64,000 nt of DNA from Limnomonas spitsbergensis (lineage: Eukaryota; Chlorophyta; Chlorophyceae; Chlamydomonadales): positions 62,001 to 126,000 of the forward strand of contig JAYJMM010000019.1 of the NCBI GenBank assembly GCA_037349105.1, written 5' to 3'. The notes below the pieces were generated by a model. It ran no database searches and was not told the DNA's origin. It worked only from the letters and a program-made list of their open reading frames with translations. Shown here one piece after another: positions 35,423 to 49,022 of the stretch. Every line of letters begins with the position of its first letter. Position 1 is the first letter of the stretch. The position numbers and the translations under genes were made by a program.

Positions 35423-36754
35423 GGGAGCAAATGAGGCCCTAAAATGCAATGATTTTAGGGATGCCAATTTTGTGCTCTTGAGTAACCAGGTCTTATTTTG
35501 CTTCGCGTGGGTGTTGCATTTCCCTAGGGCATGCCCACCATGTGTGTGCATGGTCCGGGTCCCACTGTTGATATTTACGACCTGCGAGCTTTTTTTCCGG
35601 GTACAGGGCGGGTCAGATGTATCGACACGTTTTAGGGGTACTGAGGTTTGACCTGCCGTCCCAACCTGGTTCACACTAGCAGTACCAACTGCAATTTGAA
35701 GTAATCTCTATATGAACTGCCTCGATCGACCTGGTGTGTTGCTACATCGTCAAGTGCTGTAATCAGCTTGCCATACACGGTTTATTGAGGTCTGTTGGGG
35801 TATCATTTGAATCGGAATGGCAGTTGGATGCCAAAAACTGCCCCGTTGGGTACCAAACTTGCGGCGGCTGAGCCTGAAAAGTGGCCAAAACCCGGTTAAG
35901 GTAGATCCTTAAGTGGGTGTAGGTGGGCCATAGAAGCCACCTTCCCTGTGTCATTTGGCCAATCCAACATGCAGATATGGCCTTCCATGTGGCCCACATC
36001 AGGGCTGTCTTTGATGGATTGGAATTCACTCCATACATGTCTGATTGCTACGATGTCTGGTGATTCAGAGAGCCTGAGAGTAGCTCATTAAGACTGCCCA
36101 CCCAATTTGTGCACCATTCCCTACTCCAGAGGCTGCAAATTTGGGGCAAAGGTGGCTTGTCGGGAAGCCATGCCCCTTGCCCCATGCAGCCCCTCAGCCA
36201 TGCAAGCTCCCATATCACTGCCACAGAGTTCCAGAATGCCTTAAGTCAGGTATCCACTCTTTATTCACACATCTTGATTTTCATGTCATTTATTCCAGGC
36301 TCACCTTCTTATCTGAGCTGAGCCAGCCAGATCTGCCGAGGACTGGTTTTGCGAGAGGATGGAAAACAACAACACTGGTGGTTTCAGAGCCACAGCCCTA
36401 GGCTTTACAACAGGTAATACTTCAGCTATCATGGAGTCCAGCACTGCAATATAACATCCTCAAAAAATTAGAGGCAGGCCCCTCAGCATGGCCAAGTTAT
36501 CTCAAAACATAAATTTATTGGAGTTGGTGATTCTGTCAAGTGGACTCCTCAAGCCCATTGTGTTTGCGTTTGATTATCTCAAGGGACAGTTGGTGCCTAC
36601 CAGTATTAGTGCATTGCTAGCAATCAGGTTAGAGCACAGTCAATGTGTAACTGATATCAAGTCATGACCTAACCTCCTTGCACTGCTGGGCTTGTCCACG
36701 TTTTTACGATACATATGACCCGCCATGTGATGTAGCGGCGGGTGGCAAGAATTT

Positions 36755-37871
36755 TCAATATTTTGTCTTGTTGCCCTTCTTGCGCATGCATGCAACGATC
36801 CTTTTGGGCATGCTGCCCACCAGCTTAGAAAAGTACTCATTGGGTACTGCTGCTACCTCCTTGATTAGGGATACCTTAACCTCCTGGAGAGTTCTGCAGC
36901 CCTTAGCGTCCATCTTGGCCTGCATATATCCCCAAAAATTCTCGACCGGACTCAAGTCCGGGCTGTTGGGAGGCCACTTCTGGAGGAGGCCCACGTTGCT
37001 GCCACGCTGGGAGTTCCACCTCTTCACCACAGGTATGGCTGCTTTGTGAGTAGGGTCGTTGTCATGCTGAAGGTACCATGTAGCAATGTCGTGAGCACTG
37101 GGTGAAGAGGCGCTGTCCCTCATGCATGAATGTCGCATTCACGACCTCCTCATACTCCTCTGTGGTGATATTCCTGGCCACCTGGCCCCTCTTGTTCTTG
37201 AAGGTGGTCTTCTGGCTGCTGGTGCCTGCCACAAAGTGAAGCTTGCTGATTCCCCACTTGCAGATGCCCGCATACACGTTGAGGACCAGGGGGTGATTTG
37301 GAGAGGCTGCCTCACGCACCGCTCTCTCACCCTCACCCTCCACGCCCCATGACACAGGCTGCACCTTCACCCCTGGGTAGGTAAATGGAAACTTCTTTCA
37401 GTCGGTGAAGAGGACGTGGCTCCAGTCCCTTCCCTTGCTGGCTTTGCAGAAGTCCAGCCGCTTCTACAGGTCGAGTTGACCCCGAAAGGTGCTTCCTAGG
37501 CGCACCCTGCAGAACCCTCATTTTTTCCCAATCTCCGATGCGTGCCTCTGGGCTGCTCGAATGACAGTCTTCTTCCCCACTGGCCTGGTGACCAAGCCTA
37601 ATGTCCCAAGCTCATGTGCAACTGTTTTTGCACCACCATGATGGTTGCTCAGCAGCAGGTCATAGGCCCGGGACTCCGCCTCTGGGCTGAGGATCCTCTT
37701 CTTGCCGGACTTTGGCGCGACGTGGACAGCTCCGGAATCTTTATATCGCTGCACCCAGTGCTCCACAACCCTGTCGGACAGTCCAAGCTGCCTAGCTGTC
37801 GTGGAGATGTCGTGGTTCTCATTCCACCTCGTTACGATAGCCCAACGGAGTTCTTCAGAGGTGAGCCCCAT
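36755..37871 (-). pseudogene. Tc1/mariner-like transposase pseudogene, copy 15
   Basis: Heavily broken. A four-base insertion (AGCA, near 37094-37097) shifts frame before the second catalytic Asp. Trp next to the first catalytic Asp is TGA (37398-37400). One T is lost in the A/T run near 37520, which puts the two halves in the same frame but creates a TGA at the join. The shared TAG remains. Confidence 0.86.
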
Positions 37872-39203
37872 GGGAGCAAATGAGGCCCTAAAATGCAATG
37901 ATTTTAGGGATGCCAATTTTGTGCTCTTGAGTAACCAGGTCTTATTTTGCTTCGCGTGGGTGTTGCATTTCCCTAGGGCATGCCCACCATGTGTGTGCAT
38001 GGTCCGGGTCCCACTGTTGATATTTACGACCTGCGAGCTTTTTTTCCGGGTACAGGGCGGGTCAGATGTATCGACACGTTTTAGGGGTACTGAGGTTTGA
38101 CCTGCCGTCCCAACCTGGTTCACACTAGCAGTACCAACTGCAATTTGAAGGTATCTCTATATGAACTGCCTCGATCGACCTGGTGTGTTGCTACATCGTC
38201 AAGTGCTGTAATCAGCTTGCCATACACGGTTTATTGAGGTCTGTTGGGGTATCATTTGAATCGGAATGGCAGTTGGATGCCAAAAACTGCCCCGTTGGGT
38301 ACCAAACTTGCGGCGGCTGAGCCTGAAAAGTGGCCAACACCCGGTTAAGGTAGATCCTTAAGTGGGTGTAGGTGGGCCATAGAAGCCACCTTCCCTGTGT
38401 CATTTGGCCAATCCAACATGCAGATATGGCCTTCCATGTGGCCCACATCAGGGCTGTCTTTGATGGATTGGAATTCACTCCATACATGTCTGATTGCTAC
38501 GATGTCTGGTGATTCAGAGAGCCTGAGAGTAGCTCATTAAGACTGCCCACCCAATTTTTGCACCATTCCCTACTCCAGAGGCTGCAAATTTGGGGCAAAG
38601 GTGGCTTGTCGGGAAGCCATGCCCCTTGCCCCATGCAGCCCCTCAGCCATGCAAGCTCCCATATCACTGCCACAGAGTTCCAGAATGCCTTAAGTCAGGT
38701 ATCCACTCTTTATTCACACATCTTGATTTTCATGTCATTTATTCCAGGCTCACCTTCTTATCTGAGCTGAGCCAGCCAGATCTGCCGAGGACTGGTTTTG
38801 CGAGAGGATGGAAAACAACAGCACTGGTGGTTTCAGAGCCACAGCCCTAGGCTTTACAACAGGTAATACTTCAGCTATCATGGAGTCCAGCACTGCAATA
38901 TAACATCCTCAAAAAATTAGAGGCATGCCCCTCAGCATGGCAAAGTTATCTCAAAACATAAATTTATTGGAGTTGGTGATTCTGTCAAGTGGACTCCTTA
39001 AGCCCATTGTGTTTGCGTTTGATTATTTCAAGGGACAGTTGGTGCCTACCAGTATTAGTGCATTGCTAGCAATCAGGTTAGAGCACAGTCAATGTGTAAG
39101 TGATATCAAGTCATGACCTAACCTCCTTGCACTGCTGGGCCTGTCCACGTTTTTACGATACATATGACCCGCCATGTGATGTAGCGGCGGGTGGCAAGAA
39201 TTT

Positions 39204-40317
39204 TCAATATTTTGTCTTGTTGCCCTTCTTGCGCATGCATGCAACGATCCTTTTGGGCATGCTGCCCACCAGCTTAGAAAAGTACTCATTGGGTACTGCT
39301 GCTACCTCCTTGATTAGGGATACCTTAACCTCATGGAGAGTTCTGCAGCCCTTAGCGTCCATCTTGGCCTGCATATATCCCCAAAAGTTCTCGATCGGAC
39401 TCAAGTCCGGGCTGTTGGGAGGCCACTTCTGGAGGAGGCCCACGCTGCTGCCACGCTGGGAGTTCCACCTCTTCACCACAGGTATGGCTGCTTTGTGAGT
39501 AGGGTCGTTGTCATGCTGAAGGTACCATGTAGCAATGTCGTGCTGGGTGAAGAGGCGCTGTCCCTCATGCATGAATGTCGCCTTCACGACCTCCTCATAC
39601 TCCTATGTGGTGATATTCCTGGCCACCTGGCCCCTCTTGTTCTTGAAGGTGGTCTTCTGGCTGCTGGTGCCTGCCACAAAGTGAAGCTTGCTGATTCCCC
39701 ACTTGCAGATGCCCGCATACACGTTGAGGACCAGGGGGTGATTTGGAGAGGCTGCCTCACGCACCGCTCTCTCACCCTCACCCTCCACGCCCCAGGACAC
39801 AGGTTGCACCTTCACCCCTGGGTAGGTAAATGGAAACTTCTTCCAGTCGGTGAAGAGGACGTGGCTCCAGTCCCTTCCCTTGCTGGCTTTGCAGAAGTCC
39901 AGCCGCTTCTACAGGTCGAGTTGACCCCGAAAGCTGCTTCCTAGGCGCACCCTGCAGAACCCTCAATTTTTTCCCAATCTCCGATGCGTGCCTCTGGGCT
40001 GCTCGAATGACAGTCTTCTTCCCCACTGGCCTGGTGACCAAGCCTAATGTCCCAAGCTCATGTGCAACTGTTTTTGCACCACCATGATGGTTGCTCAGCA
40101 GCAGGTCATAGGCCCGGGACTCCGCCTCTGGGCTGAGGATCCTCTTCTTGCCGGACTTTGGCGCGACGTGGACAGCTCCGGAATCTTTATATCGCTGCAC
40201 CCAGTGCTCCACAACCCTGTCGGACAGTCCAAGCTGCCTAGCTGTCGTGGAGATGTCGTGGTTCTCATTCCACCTCGTTACGATAGCCCAACGGAGTTCT
40301 TCAGAGGTGAGCCCCAT
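39204..40317 (-). pseudogene. Tc1/mariner-like transposase pseudogene, copy 16
   Basis: Shared frame break and TAG plus GAG-to-TAG at 39603-39605. It lacks the AGCA insertion although the copies on both sides have it, so a simple one-step duplication of 15-18 does not fit. Confidence 0.86.
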
Positions 40318-41658
40318 GGGAGCAAATGAGGCCCTAAAATGCAATGATTTTAGGGATGCCAATTTTGTGCTCTTGAGTAACCAGGTCTTATTTTGCTTCG
40401 CGTGGGTGTTGCATTTCCCTAGGGCATGCCCACCATGTGTGTGCATGGTCCGGGTCCCACTGTTGATATTTAAGACCTGCGAGCTTTATTTCCGGGTACA
40501 AGGCGGGTCAGATGTATCGACACGTTTTAGGGGTACTGAGGTTTGACCTGCCGTCCCAACCTGGTTCACACTAGCAGTACCAACTGCAATTTGAAGTAAT
40601 CTCTATATGAACTGCCTCGATCGACCTGGTGTGTTGCTACATCGTCAAGTGCTGTAATCAGCTTGCCATACACGGTTTATTGAGGTCTGTTGGGGTATCA
40701 TTTGAATCGGAATGGCAGTTGGATGCCAAAAACTGCCCCGTTGGGTACCAAACTTGCGGCGGCTGAGCCTGAAAAGTGGCCAACACCCGGTTAAGGTAGA
40801 TCCTTAAGTGGGTGTAGGTGGGCCATAGAAGGAGGCATTGCCACCTTCCCTGAGTCATTTGGCCAATCCAACATGCAGATATGGCCTTCCATGTTGCCCA
40901 CATCAGGGCTGTCTTTGATGGATTGGAATTCACTCCATACATGTCTGATTGCTACGATGTCTGGTGATTCAGAGAGCCTGAGAGTAGCTCATTAAGACTG
41001 CCCACCCAATTTGTGCACCATTCCCTACTCCAGAGGCTGCAAATTTGGGGCAAAGGTGGCTTGTCGGGAAGCCATGCCCCTTGCCCCATGCAGCCCCTCA
41101 GCCATGCAAGCTCCCATATCACTGCCACAGAGTTCCAGAATGCCTTAAGTCAGGTATCCACTCTTTATTCACACATCTTGATTTTCATGTCATTTATTCC
41201 AGGCTCACCTTCTTATCTGAGCTGAGCCAGCCAGATCTGCCGAGGACTGGTTTTGCGAGAGGATGGAAAACAACAACACTGGTGGTTTCAGAGCCACAGC
41301 CCTAGGCTTTACAGCAGGTAATACTTCAGCTATCATGGAGTCCAGCACTGCAATATAACATCCTCAAAAAATTAGAGGCAGGCCCCTCAGCATGGCCAAG
41401 TTATTTCAAAACATAAATTTATTGGAGTTGGTGATTCTGTCAAGTGGACTCCTTAAGCCCATTGTGTTTGCGTTTGATTATCTCAAGGGACAGTTGGTGC
41501 CTACCAGTATTAGTGCATTGCTAGCAATCAGGTTAGAGCACAGTCAATGTGTAACTGATATCAAGTCATGACCTAACCTCCTTGCACTGCTGGGCCTGTC
41601 CACGTTTTTACGATACATATGACCCGCCCTGTGATGTAGCGGCGGTTGGCAAGAATTT

Positions 41659-42776
41659 TCAATATTTTGTCTTGTTGCCCTTCTTGCGCATGCATGCAAC
41701 GATCCTTTTGGGCATGCTGCCCACCAGCTTAGAAAAGTACTCATTGGGTACTGCTGCTACCTCCTTGATTAGGGATACCTTAACCTCATGGAGAGTTCTG
41801 CAGCCCTTAGCGTCCATCTTGGCCTGCATATATCCCCAAAAGTTCTCGACCGGACTCAAGTCCGGGCTGTTGGGAGGCCACTTCTGGAGGAGGCCCACGC
41901 TGCTGCCACGCTGGGAGTTCCACCTCTTCACCACAGGTATGGCTGCTTTGTGAGTAGGGTCGTTGTCATGCTGAAGGTACCATGTAGCAATGTCGTGAGC
42001 ACTGGGTGAAGAGGCGCTGTCCCTCATGCATGAATGTCGCCTTCACGACCTCCTCATACTCCTATGTGGTGATATTCCTGGCCACCTGGCCCCTCTTGTT
42101 CTTGAAGGTGGTCTTCTGGTTGCTGGTGCCTGCCACAAAGTGAAGCTTGCTGATTCCCCACTTGCAGATGCCCGCATACACGTTGAGGACCAGGGGGTGA
42201 TTTGGAGAGGCTGCCTCACGCACCGCTCTCTCACCCTCACCCTCCACGCCCCAGGACACAGGCTGCACCTTCACCCCTGGGTAGGTAAATGGAAACTTCT
42301 TCCAGTCGGTGAAGAGGACGTGGCTCCAGTCCCTTCCCTTGCTGGCTTTGCAGAAGTCCAGCCGCTTCTACAGGTCGAGTTGACCCCGAAAGCTGCTTCC
42401 TAGGCGCACCCTGCAGAACCCTCAATTTTTCCCCAATCTCCGATGCGTGCCTCTGGGCTGCTCGAATGACAGTCTTCTTCCCCACTGGCCTGGTGACCAA
42501 GCCTAATGTCCCAAGCTCATGTGCAACTGTTTTTGCACCACCATGATGGTTGCTCAGCAGCAGGTCATAGGCCCGGGACTCCGCCTCTGGGCTGAGGATC
42601 CTCTTCTTGCCGGACTTTGGCGCGACGTGGACAGCTCCGGAATCTTTATATCGCTGCACCCAGTGCTCCACAACCCTGTCGGACAGTCCAAGCTGCCTAG
42701 CTGTCGTGGAGATGTCGTGGTTCTCATTCCACCTCGTTACGATAGCCCAACGGAGTTCTTCAGAGGTGAGCCCCAT
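41659..42776 (-). pseudogene. Tc1/mariner-like transposase pseudogene, copy 17
   Basis: Has the AGCA insertion (41998-42001), GAG-to-TAG (42062-42064), the shared frame break and the TAG. In the A-run before the frame break one base differs (Lys to Glu, near 42431). Confidence 0.86.
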
Positions 42777-44117
42777 GGGAGCAAATGAGGCCCTAAAATG
42801 CAATGATTTTAGGGATGCCAATTTTGTGCTCTTGAGTAACCAGGTCTTATTTTGCTTCGCGTGGGTGTTGCATTTCCCTAGGGCATGCCCACCATGTGTG
42901 TGCATGGTCCGGGTCCCACTGTTGATATTTAAGACCTGCGAGCTTTATTTCCGGGTACAGGGCGGGTCAGATGTATCGACACGTTTTAGGGGTACTGAGG
43001 TTTGACCTGCCGTCCCAACCTGGTTCACACTAGCAGTACCAACTGCAATTTGAAGGTATCTCTATATGAACTGCCTCGATCGACCTGGTGTGTTGCTACA
43101 TCGTCAAGTGCTGTAATCAGCTTGCCATACACGGTTTATTGAGGTCTGTTGGGGTATCATTTGAATCGGAATGGCAGTTGGATGCCAAAAACTGCCCCGT
43201 TGGGTACCAAACTTGCGGCGGCTGAGCCTGAAAAGTGGCCAAAACCCGGTTAAGGTAGATCCTTAAGTGGGTGTAGGTGGGCCATAGAAGGAGGCATTGC
43301 CACCTTCCCTGTGTCATTTGGCCAATCCAACATGCAGATATGGCCTTCCATGTGGCCCACATCAGGGCTGTTTTTGATGGATTGGAATTCACTCCATACA
43401 TGTCTGATTGCTACGATGTCTGGTGATTCAGAGAGCCTGAGAGTAGCTCATTAAGACTGCCCACCCAATTTTTGCACCATTCCCTACTCCAGAGGCTGCA
43501 AATTTGGGGCAAAGGTGGCTTGTCGGGAAGCCATGCCCCTTGCCCCATGCAGCCCCTCAGCCATGCAAGCTCCCATATCACTGCCACAGAGTTCCAGAAT
43601 GCCTTAAGTCAGGTATCCACTCTTTATTCACACATATTGATTTTCATGTCATTTATTCCAGGCTCACCTTCTTATCTGAGCTGAGCCAGCCAGATCTGCC
43701 GAGGACTGGTTTTGCGAGAGGATGGAAAACAACAGCACTCGTGGTTTCAGAGCCACAGCCCTAGGCTTTACAACAGGTAATACTTCAGCTATCATGGAGT
43801 CCAGCACTGCAATATAACATCCTCAAAAAATTAGAGGCAGGCCCCTCAGCATGGCCAAGTTATCTCAAAACATAAATTTATTGGAGTTGGTGATTCTGTC
43901 AAGTGGACTCCTTAAGCCCATTGTGTTTGCGTTTGATTATTTCAAGGGACAGTTGGTGCCTACCAGTATTAGTGCATTGCTAGCAATCAGGTTAGAGCAC
44001 AGTCAATGTGTAACTGATATCAAGTCATGACCTAACCTCCTTGCACTGCTGGGCTTGTCCACGTTTTTACGATACATATGACCCGCCCTGTGATGTAGCG
44101 GCGGGTGGCAAGAATTT

Positions 44118-45235
44118 TCAATATTTTGTCTTGTTGCCCTTCTTGCGCATGCATGCAACGATCCTCTTGGGCATGCTGCCCACCAGCTTAGAAAAGTACT
44201 CATTGGGTACTGCTGCTACCTCCTTGATTAGGGATACCTTAACCTCCTGGAGAGTTCTGCAGCCCTTAGCGTCCATCTTGGCCTGCATATATCCCCAAAA
44301 GTTCTCGATCGGACTCAAGTCCGGGCTGTTGGGAGGCCACTTCTGGAGGAGGCCCACGCTGCTGCCACGCTGGGAGTTCCACCTCTTCACCACAGGTATG
44401 GCTGCTTTGTGAGTAGGGTCGTTGTCATGCTGAAGGTACCATGTAGCAATGTCGTGAGCACTGGGTGAAGAGGCGCTGTCCCTCATGCATGAATGTCGCC
44501 TTCACGACCTCCTCATACTCCTCTGTGGTGATATTCCTGGCCACCTGGCCCCTCTTGTTCTTGAAGGTGGTCTTCTGGCTGCTGGTGCCTGCCACAAAGT
44601 GAAGCTTGCTGATTCCCCACTTGCAGATGCCCGCATACACGTTGAGGACCAGGGGGTGATTTGGAGAGGCTGCCTCACGCACCGCTCTCTCACCCTCACC
44701 CTCCACGCCCCATGACACAGGCTGCACCTTCACCCCTGGGTAGGTAAATGGAAACTTCTTCCAGTCGGTGAAGAGGACGTGGCTCCAGTCCCTTCCCTTG
44801 CTGGCTTTGCAGAAGTCCAGCCGCTTCTGCAGGTCGAGTTGACCCCGAAAGCTGCTTCCTAGGCGCACCCTGCAGAACCCTCAATTTTTTCCCAATCTCC
44901 GATGCGTGCCTCTGGGCTGCTCGAATGACAGTCTTCTTCCCCACTGGCCTGGTGACCAAGCCTAATGTCCCAAGCTCATGTGCAACTGTTTTTGCACCAC
45001 CATGATGGTTGCTCAGCAGCAGGTCATAGGCCCGGGACTCCGCCTCTGGGCTGAGGATCCTCTTCTTGCCGGACTTTGGCGCGACGTGGACAGCTCCGGA
45101 ATCGTTATATCGCTGCACCCAGTGCTCCACAACCCTGTCGGACAGTCCAAGCTGCCTAGCTGTCGTGGAGATGTCGTGGTTCTCATTCCACCTCGTTACG
45201 ATAGCCCAACGGAGTTCTTCAGAGGTGAGCCCCAT
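44118..45235 (-). pseudogene. Tc1/mariner-like transposase pseudogene, copy 18 (TAG position reads CAG)
   Basis: At the position of the shared TAG this copy has CAG (Gln), so the catalytic half is open from about 44868 through the first catalytic Asp. The frame is then lost at the AGCA insertion (44457-44460), before the second Asp. The shared break between the two halves remains, so the gene is still dead. Copy 19 is the only other copy with CAG. Confidence 0.87.
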
Positions 45236-46567
45236 GGGAGCAAATGAGGCCCTAAAATGCAATGATTTTAGGGATGCCAATTTTGTGCTCTTGAGTAGCC
45301 AGGTCTTATTTCGCTTTGCGTGGGTGTTGCATTTCCCTAGGGCATGCCCACCATGTGTGTGCATGGTCCGGGTCCCACTGTTGATATTTAAGACCTGCGA
45401 GCTTTTTTTCCGGGTACAGGGCGGGTCAGATGTATCGACACGTTTTAGGGGTACTGAGGTTTGACCTGCCGTCCCAACCTGGTTCACACTAGCAGTACCA
45501 ACTGCGATTTGAAGTAATCTCTATATGAACTGCCTCGATCGACCTGGTGTGTTGCTACATCGTCAAGTGTTGTAATCAGTTTGCCATACACGGTTTATTG
45601 AGGTCTGTTGGGGTATCATTTGAATCCGAATGGCAGTTGGATGCCAAAAACTGCCCCGTTGGGTACCAAACTTGCGGCGGCTGAGCCTGAAAAGTGGCCA
45701 ACACCCGGTTAAGGTAGATCCTTAAGTGGGTGTAGGTGGGCCATAGAAGCCACCTTCCCTGTGTCATTTGGCCAATCCAACATGCAGATATGGCCTTCCA
45801 TGTAGCCCACATCAGGGCTGTCTTTGATGGATTGGAATTCACTCCATACATGTCTGATTGCTACGATGTCTGGTGATTCAGAGAGCCTGAGAGTAGCTCA
45901 TTAAGACTGCCCACCCAATTTTTGCACCATTCCCTACTCCAGAGGCTGCAAATTTGGGGCAAAGGTGGCTTGTCGGGAAGCCATGCCCCTTGCCCCATGC
46001 AGCCCCTCAGCCATGCAAGCTCCCATATCACTGCCACAGAGTTCCAGAATGCCTTAAGTCAGGTATCCACTCTTTATTCACACATCTTGATTTTCATGTC
46101 ATTTATTCCAGGCTCACCTTCTTATCTGAGCTGAGCCAGCCAGATCTGCCGAGGACTGGTTTTGCGAGAGGATGGAAAACAACAGCACTCGTGGTTTCAG
46201 AGCCACAGCCCTAGGCTTTACAACAGGTAATACTTCAGCTATCATGGAGTCCAGCACTGCAATATAACATCCTCAAAAACTTAGAGGCAGGCCCCTCAGC
46301 ATGGCCAAGTTATCTCAAAACATAAATTTATTGGAGTTGGTGATTCTGTCAAGTGGACTCCTTAAGCCCATTGTGTTTGCGTTTGATTATTTCAAGGGAC
46401 AGTTGGTGCCTACCAGTATTAGTGCATTGCTAGCAATCAGGTTAGAGCACAGTCAATGTGTAACTGATATCAAGTCATGACCTAACCTCCTTGCACTGCT
46501 GGGCTTGTCCACGTTTTTACGATACATATGACCCGCCCTGTGATGTAGCGGCGGTTGGCAAGAATTT

Positions 46568-47681
46568 TCAATATTTTGTCTTGTTGCCCTTCTTGCGCAT
46601 GCATGCAACGATCCTTTTGGGCATGCTGCCCACCAGCTTAGAAAAGTACTCATTGGGTACTGCTGCTACCTCCTTGATTAGGGATACCTTAACCTCCTGG
46701 AGAGTTCTGCAGCCCTTAGCGTCCATCTTGGCCTGCATATATCCCCAAAAGTTCTCGATCGGACTCAAGTCCGGGCTGTTGGGAGGCCACTTCTGGAGGA
46801 GGTCCACGCTGCTGCCACGCTAGGAGTTCCACCTCTTCACCACAGGTATGGCTGCTTTGTGAGTAGGGTCGTTGTCATGCTGAAGGTACCATGTAGCAAT
46901 GTCGTGCTGGGTGAAGAGGCGCTGTCCCTTATGCATGAATGTCGCCTTCACGACCTCCTCATACTCCTATGTGGTGATATTCCTGGCCACCTGGCCCCTC
47001 TTGTTCTTGAAGGTGGTCTTCTGGCTGCTGGTGCCTGCCACAAAGTGAAGCTTGCTGATTCCCCACTTGCAGATGCCCGCATACACGTTGAGGACCAGGG
47101 GGTGATTTGGAGAGGCTGCCTCACGCACCGCTCTCTCACCCTCACCCTCCACGCCCCAGGACACAGGCTGCACCTTCACCCCTGGGTAGGTAAATGGAAA
47201 CTTCTTCCAGTCGGTGAAGAGGACGTGGCTCCAGTCCCTTCCCTTGCTGGCTTTGCAGAAGTCCAGCCGCTTCTGCAGGTCGAGTTGACCCCGAAAGCTG
47301 CTTCCTAGGCGCACCCTACAGAACCCTCAATTTTTTCCCAATGTCCGATGCGTGCCTCTGGGCTGCTCGAATGACAGTCTTCTTCCCCACTGGCCTGGTG
47401 ACCAAGCCTAATGTCCCAAGCTCATGTGCAACTGTTTTTGCACCACCATGATGGTTGCTCAGCAGCAGGTCATAGGCCCGGGACTCCGCCTCTGGGCTGA
47501 GGATCCTCTTCTTGCCGGACTTTGGCGCGACGGGGACAGCTCCGGAATCTTTATATCGCTGCACCCAGTGCTCCACAACCCTGTCGGACAGTCCAAGCTG
47601 CCTAGCTGTCGTGGAGATGTCGTGGTTCTCATTCCACCTCGTTACGATAGCCCAACGGAGTTCTTCAGAGGTGAGCCCCAT
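46568..47681 (-). pseudogene. Tc1/mariner-like transposase pseudogene, copy 19 (TAG position reads CAG)
   Basis: Like copy 18 it has CAG in place of the shared TAG, but it is stopped by GAG-to-TAG at 46967-46969 and by Gln-to-TAG at 46820-46822, the latter unique to this copy. The break between the halves is present. A His-to-Pro change lies just after the first helix-turn-helix. Confidence 0.87.
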
Positions 47682-49022
47682 GGGAGCAAATGAGGCCCTA
47701 AAATGCAATGATTTTAGGGACGCCAATTTTGTGCTCTTGAGTAGCCAGGTCTTATTTCGCTTTGCGTGGGTGTTGCATTTCCCTAGGGCATGCCCACCAT
47801 GTGTGTGCATGGTCCGGGTCCCACTGTTGATATTTAAGACCTGCGAGCTTTTTTTCCGGGTACAAGGCGGGTCAGATGTATCGACACGTTTTAGGGGTAC
47901 TGAGGTTTGACCTGCCGTCCCAACCTGGTTCACACTAGCAGTACCAACTGCAATTTGAAGTAATCTCTATATGAACTGCCTCGATCGACCTGGTGTGTTG
48001 CTACATCGTCAAGTGCTGTAATCAGCTTGCCATACACGGTTTATTGAGGTCTGTTGGGGTATCATTTGAATCCGAATGGCAGTTGGATGCCAAAAACTGC
48101 CCCGTTGGGTACCAAACTTGCGGCGGCTGAGCCTGAAAAGTGGCCAAAACCCGGTTAAGGTAGATCCTTAAGTGGGTGTAGGTGGGCCATAGAAGGAGGC
48201 ATTGCCACCTTCCCTGTGTCATTTGGCCAATCCAACATGCAGATATGGCCTTCCATGTGGCCCACATCAGGGCTGTCTTTGATGGATTGGAATTCACTCC
48301 ATACATGTCTGATTGCTACGATGTCTGGTGATTCAGAGAGCCTGAGAGTAGCTCATTAAGACTGCCCACCCAATTTTTGCACCATTCCCTACTCCAAAGG
48401 CTGCAAATTTGGGGCAAAGGTGGCTTGTCGGGAAGCCATGCCCCTTGCCCCATGCAGCCCCTCAGCCATGCAAGCTCCCATATCACTGCCACAGAGTTCC
48501 AGAATGCCTTAAGTCAGGTATCCACTCTTTATTCACACATCTTGATTTTCATGTCATTTATTCCAGGCTCACCTTCTTATCTGAGCTGAGCCAGCCAGAT
48601 CTGCCGAGGACTGGTTTTGCGAGAGGATCGAAAACAACAGCACTGGTGGTTTCAGAGCCACAACCCTAGGCTTTACAGCAGGTAATACTTCAGCTATCAT
48701 GGAGTCCAGCACTGCAATATAACATCCTCAAAAAATTAGAGGCAGGCCCCTCAGCATGGCCAAGTTATCTCAAAACATAAATTTATTGGAGTTGGTGATT
48801 CTGTCAAGTGGACTCCTTAAGCCCATTGTGTTTGCGTTTGATTATCTCAAGGGACAGTTGGTGCCTACCAGTATTAGTGCATTGCTAGCAATCAGGTTAG
48901 AGCACAGTCAATGTGTAAGTGATATCAAGTCATGACCTAACCTCCTTGCACTGCTGGGCCTGTCCACGTTTTTACGATACATATGACCCGCCCTGTGATG
49001 TAGCGGCGGTTGGCAAGAATTT

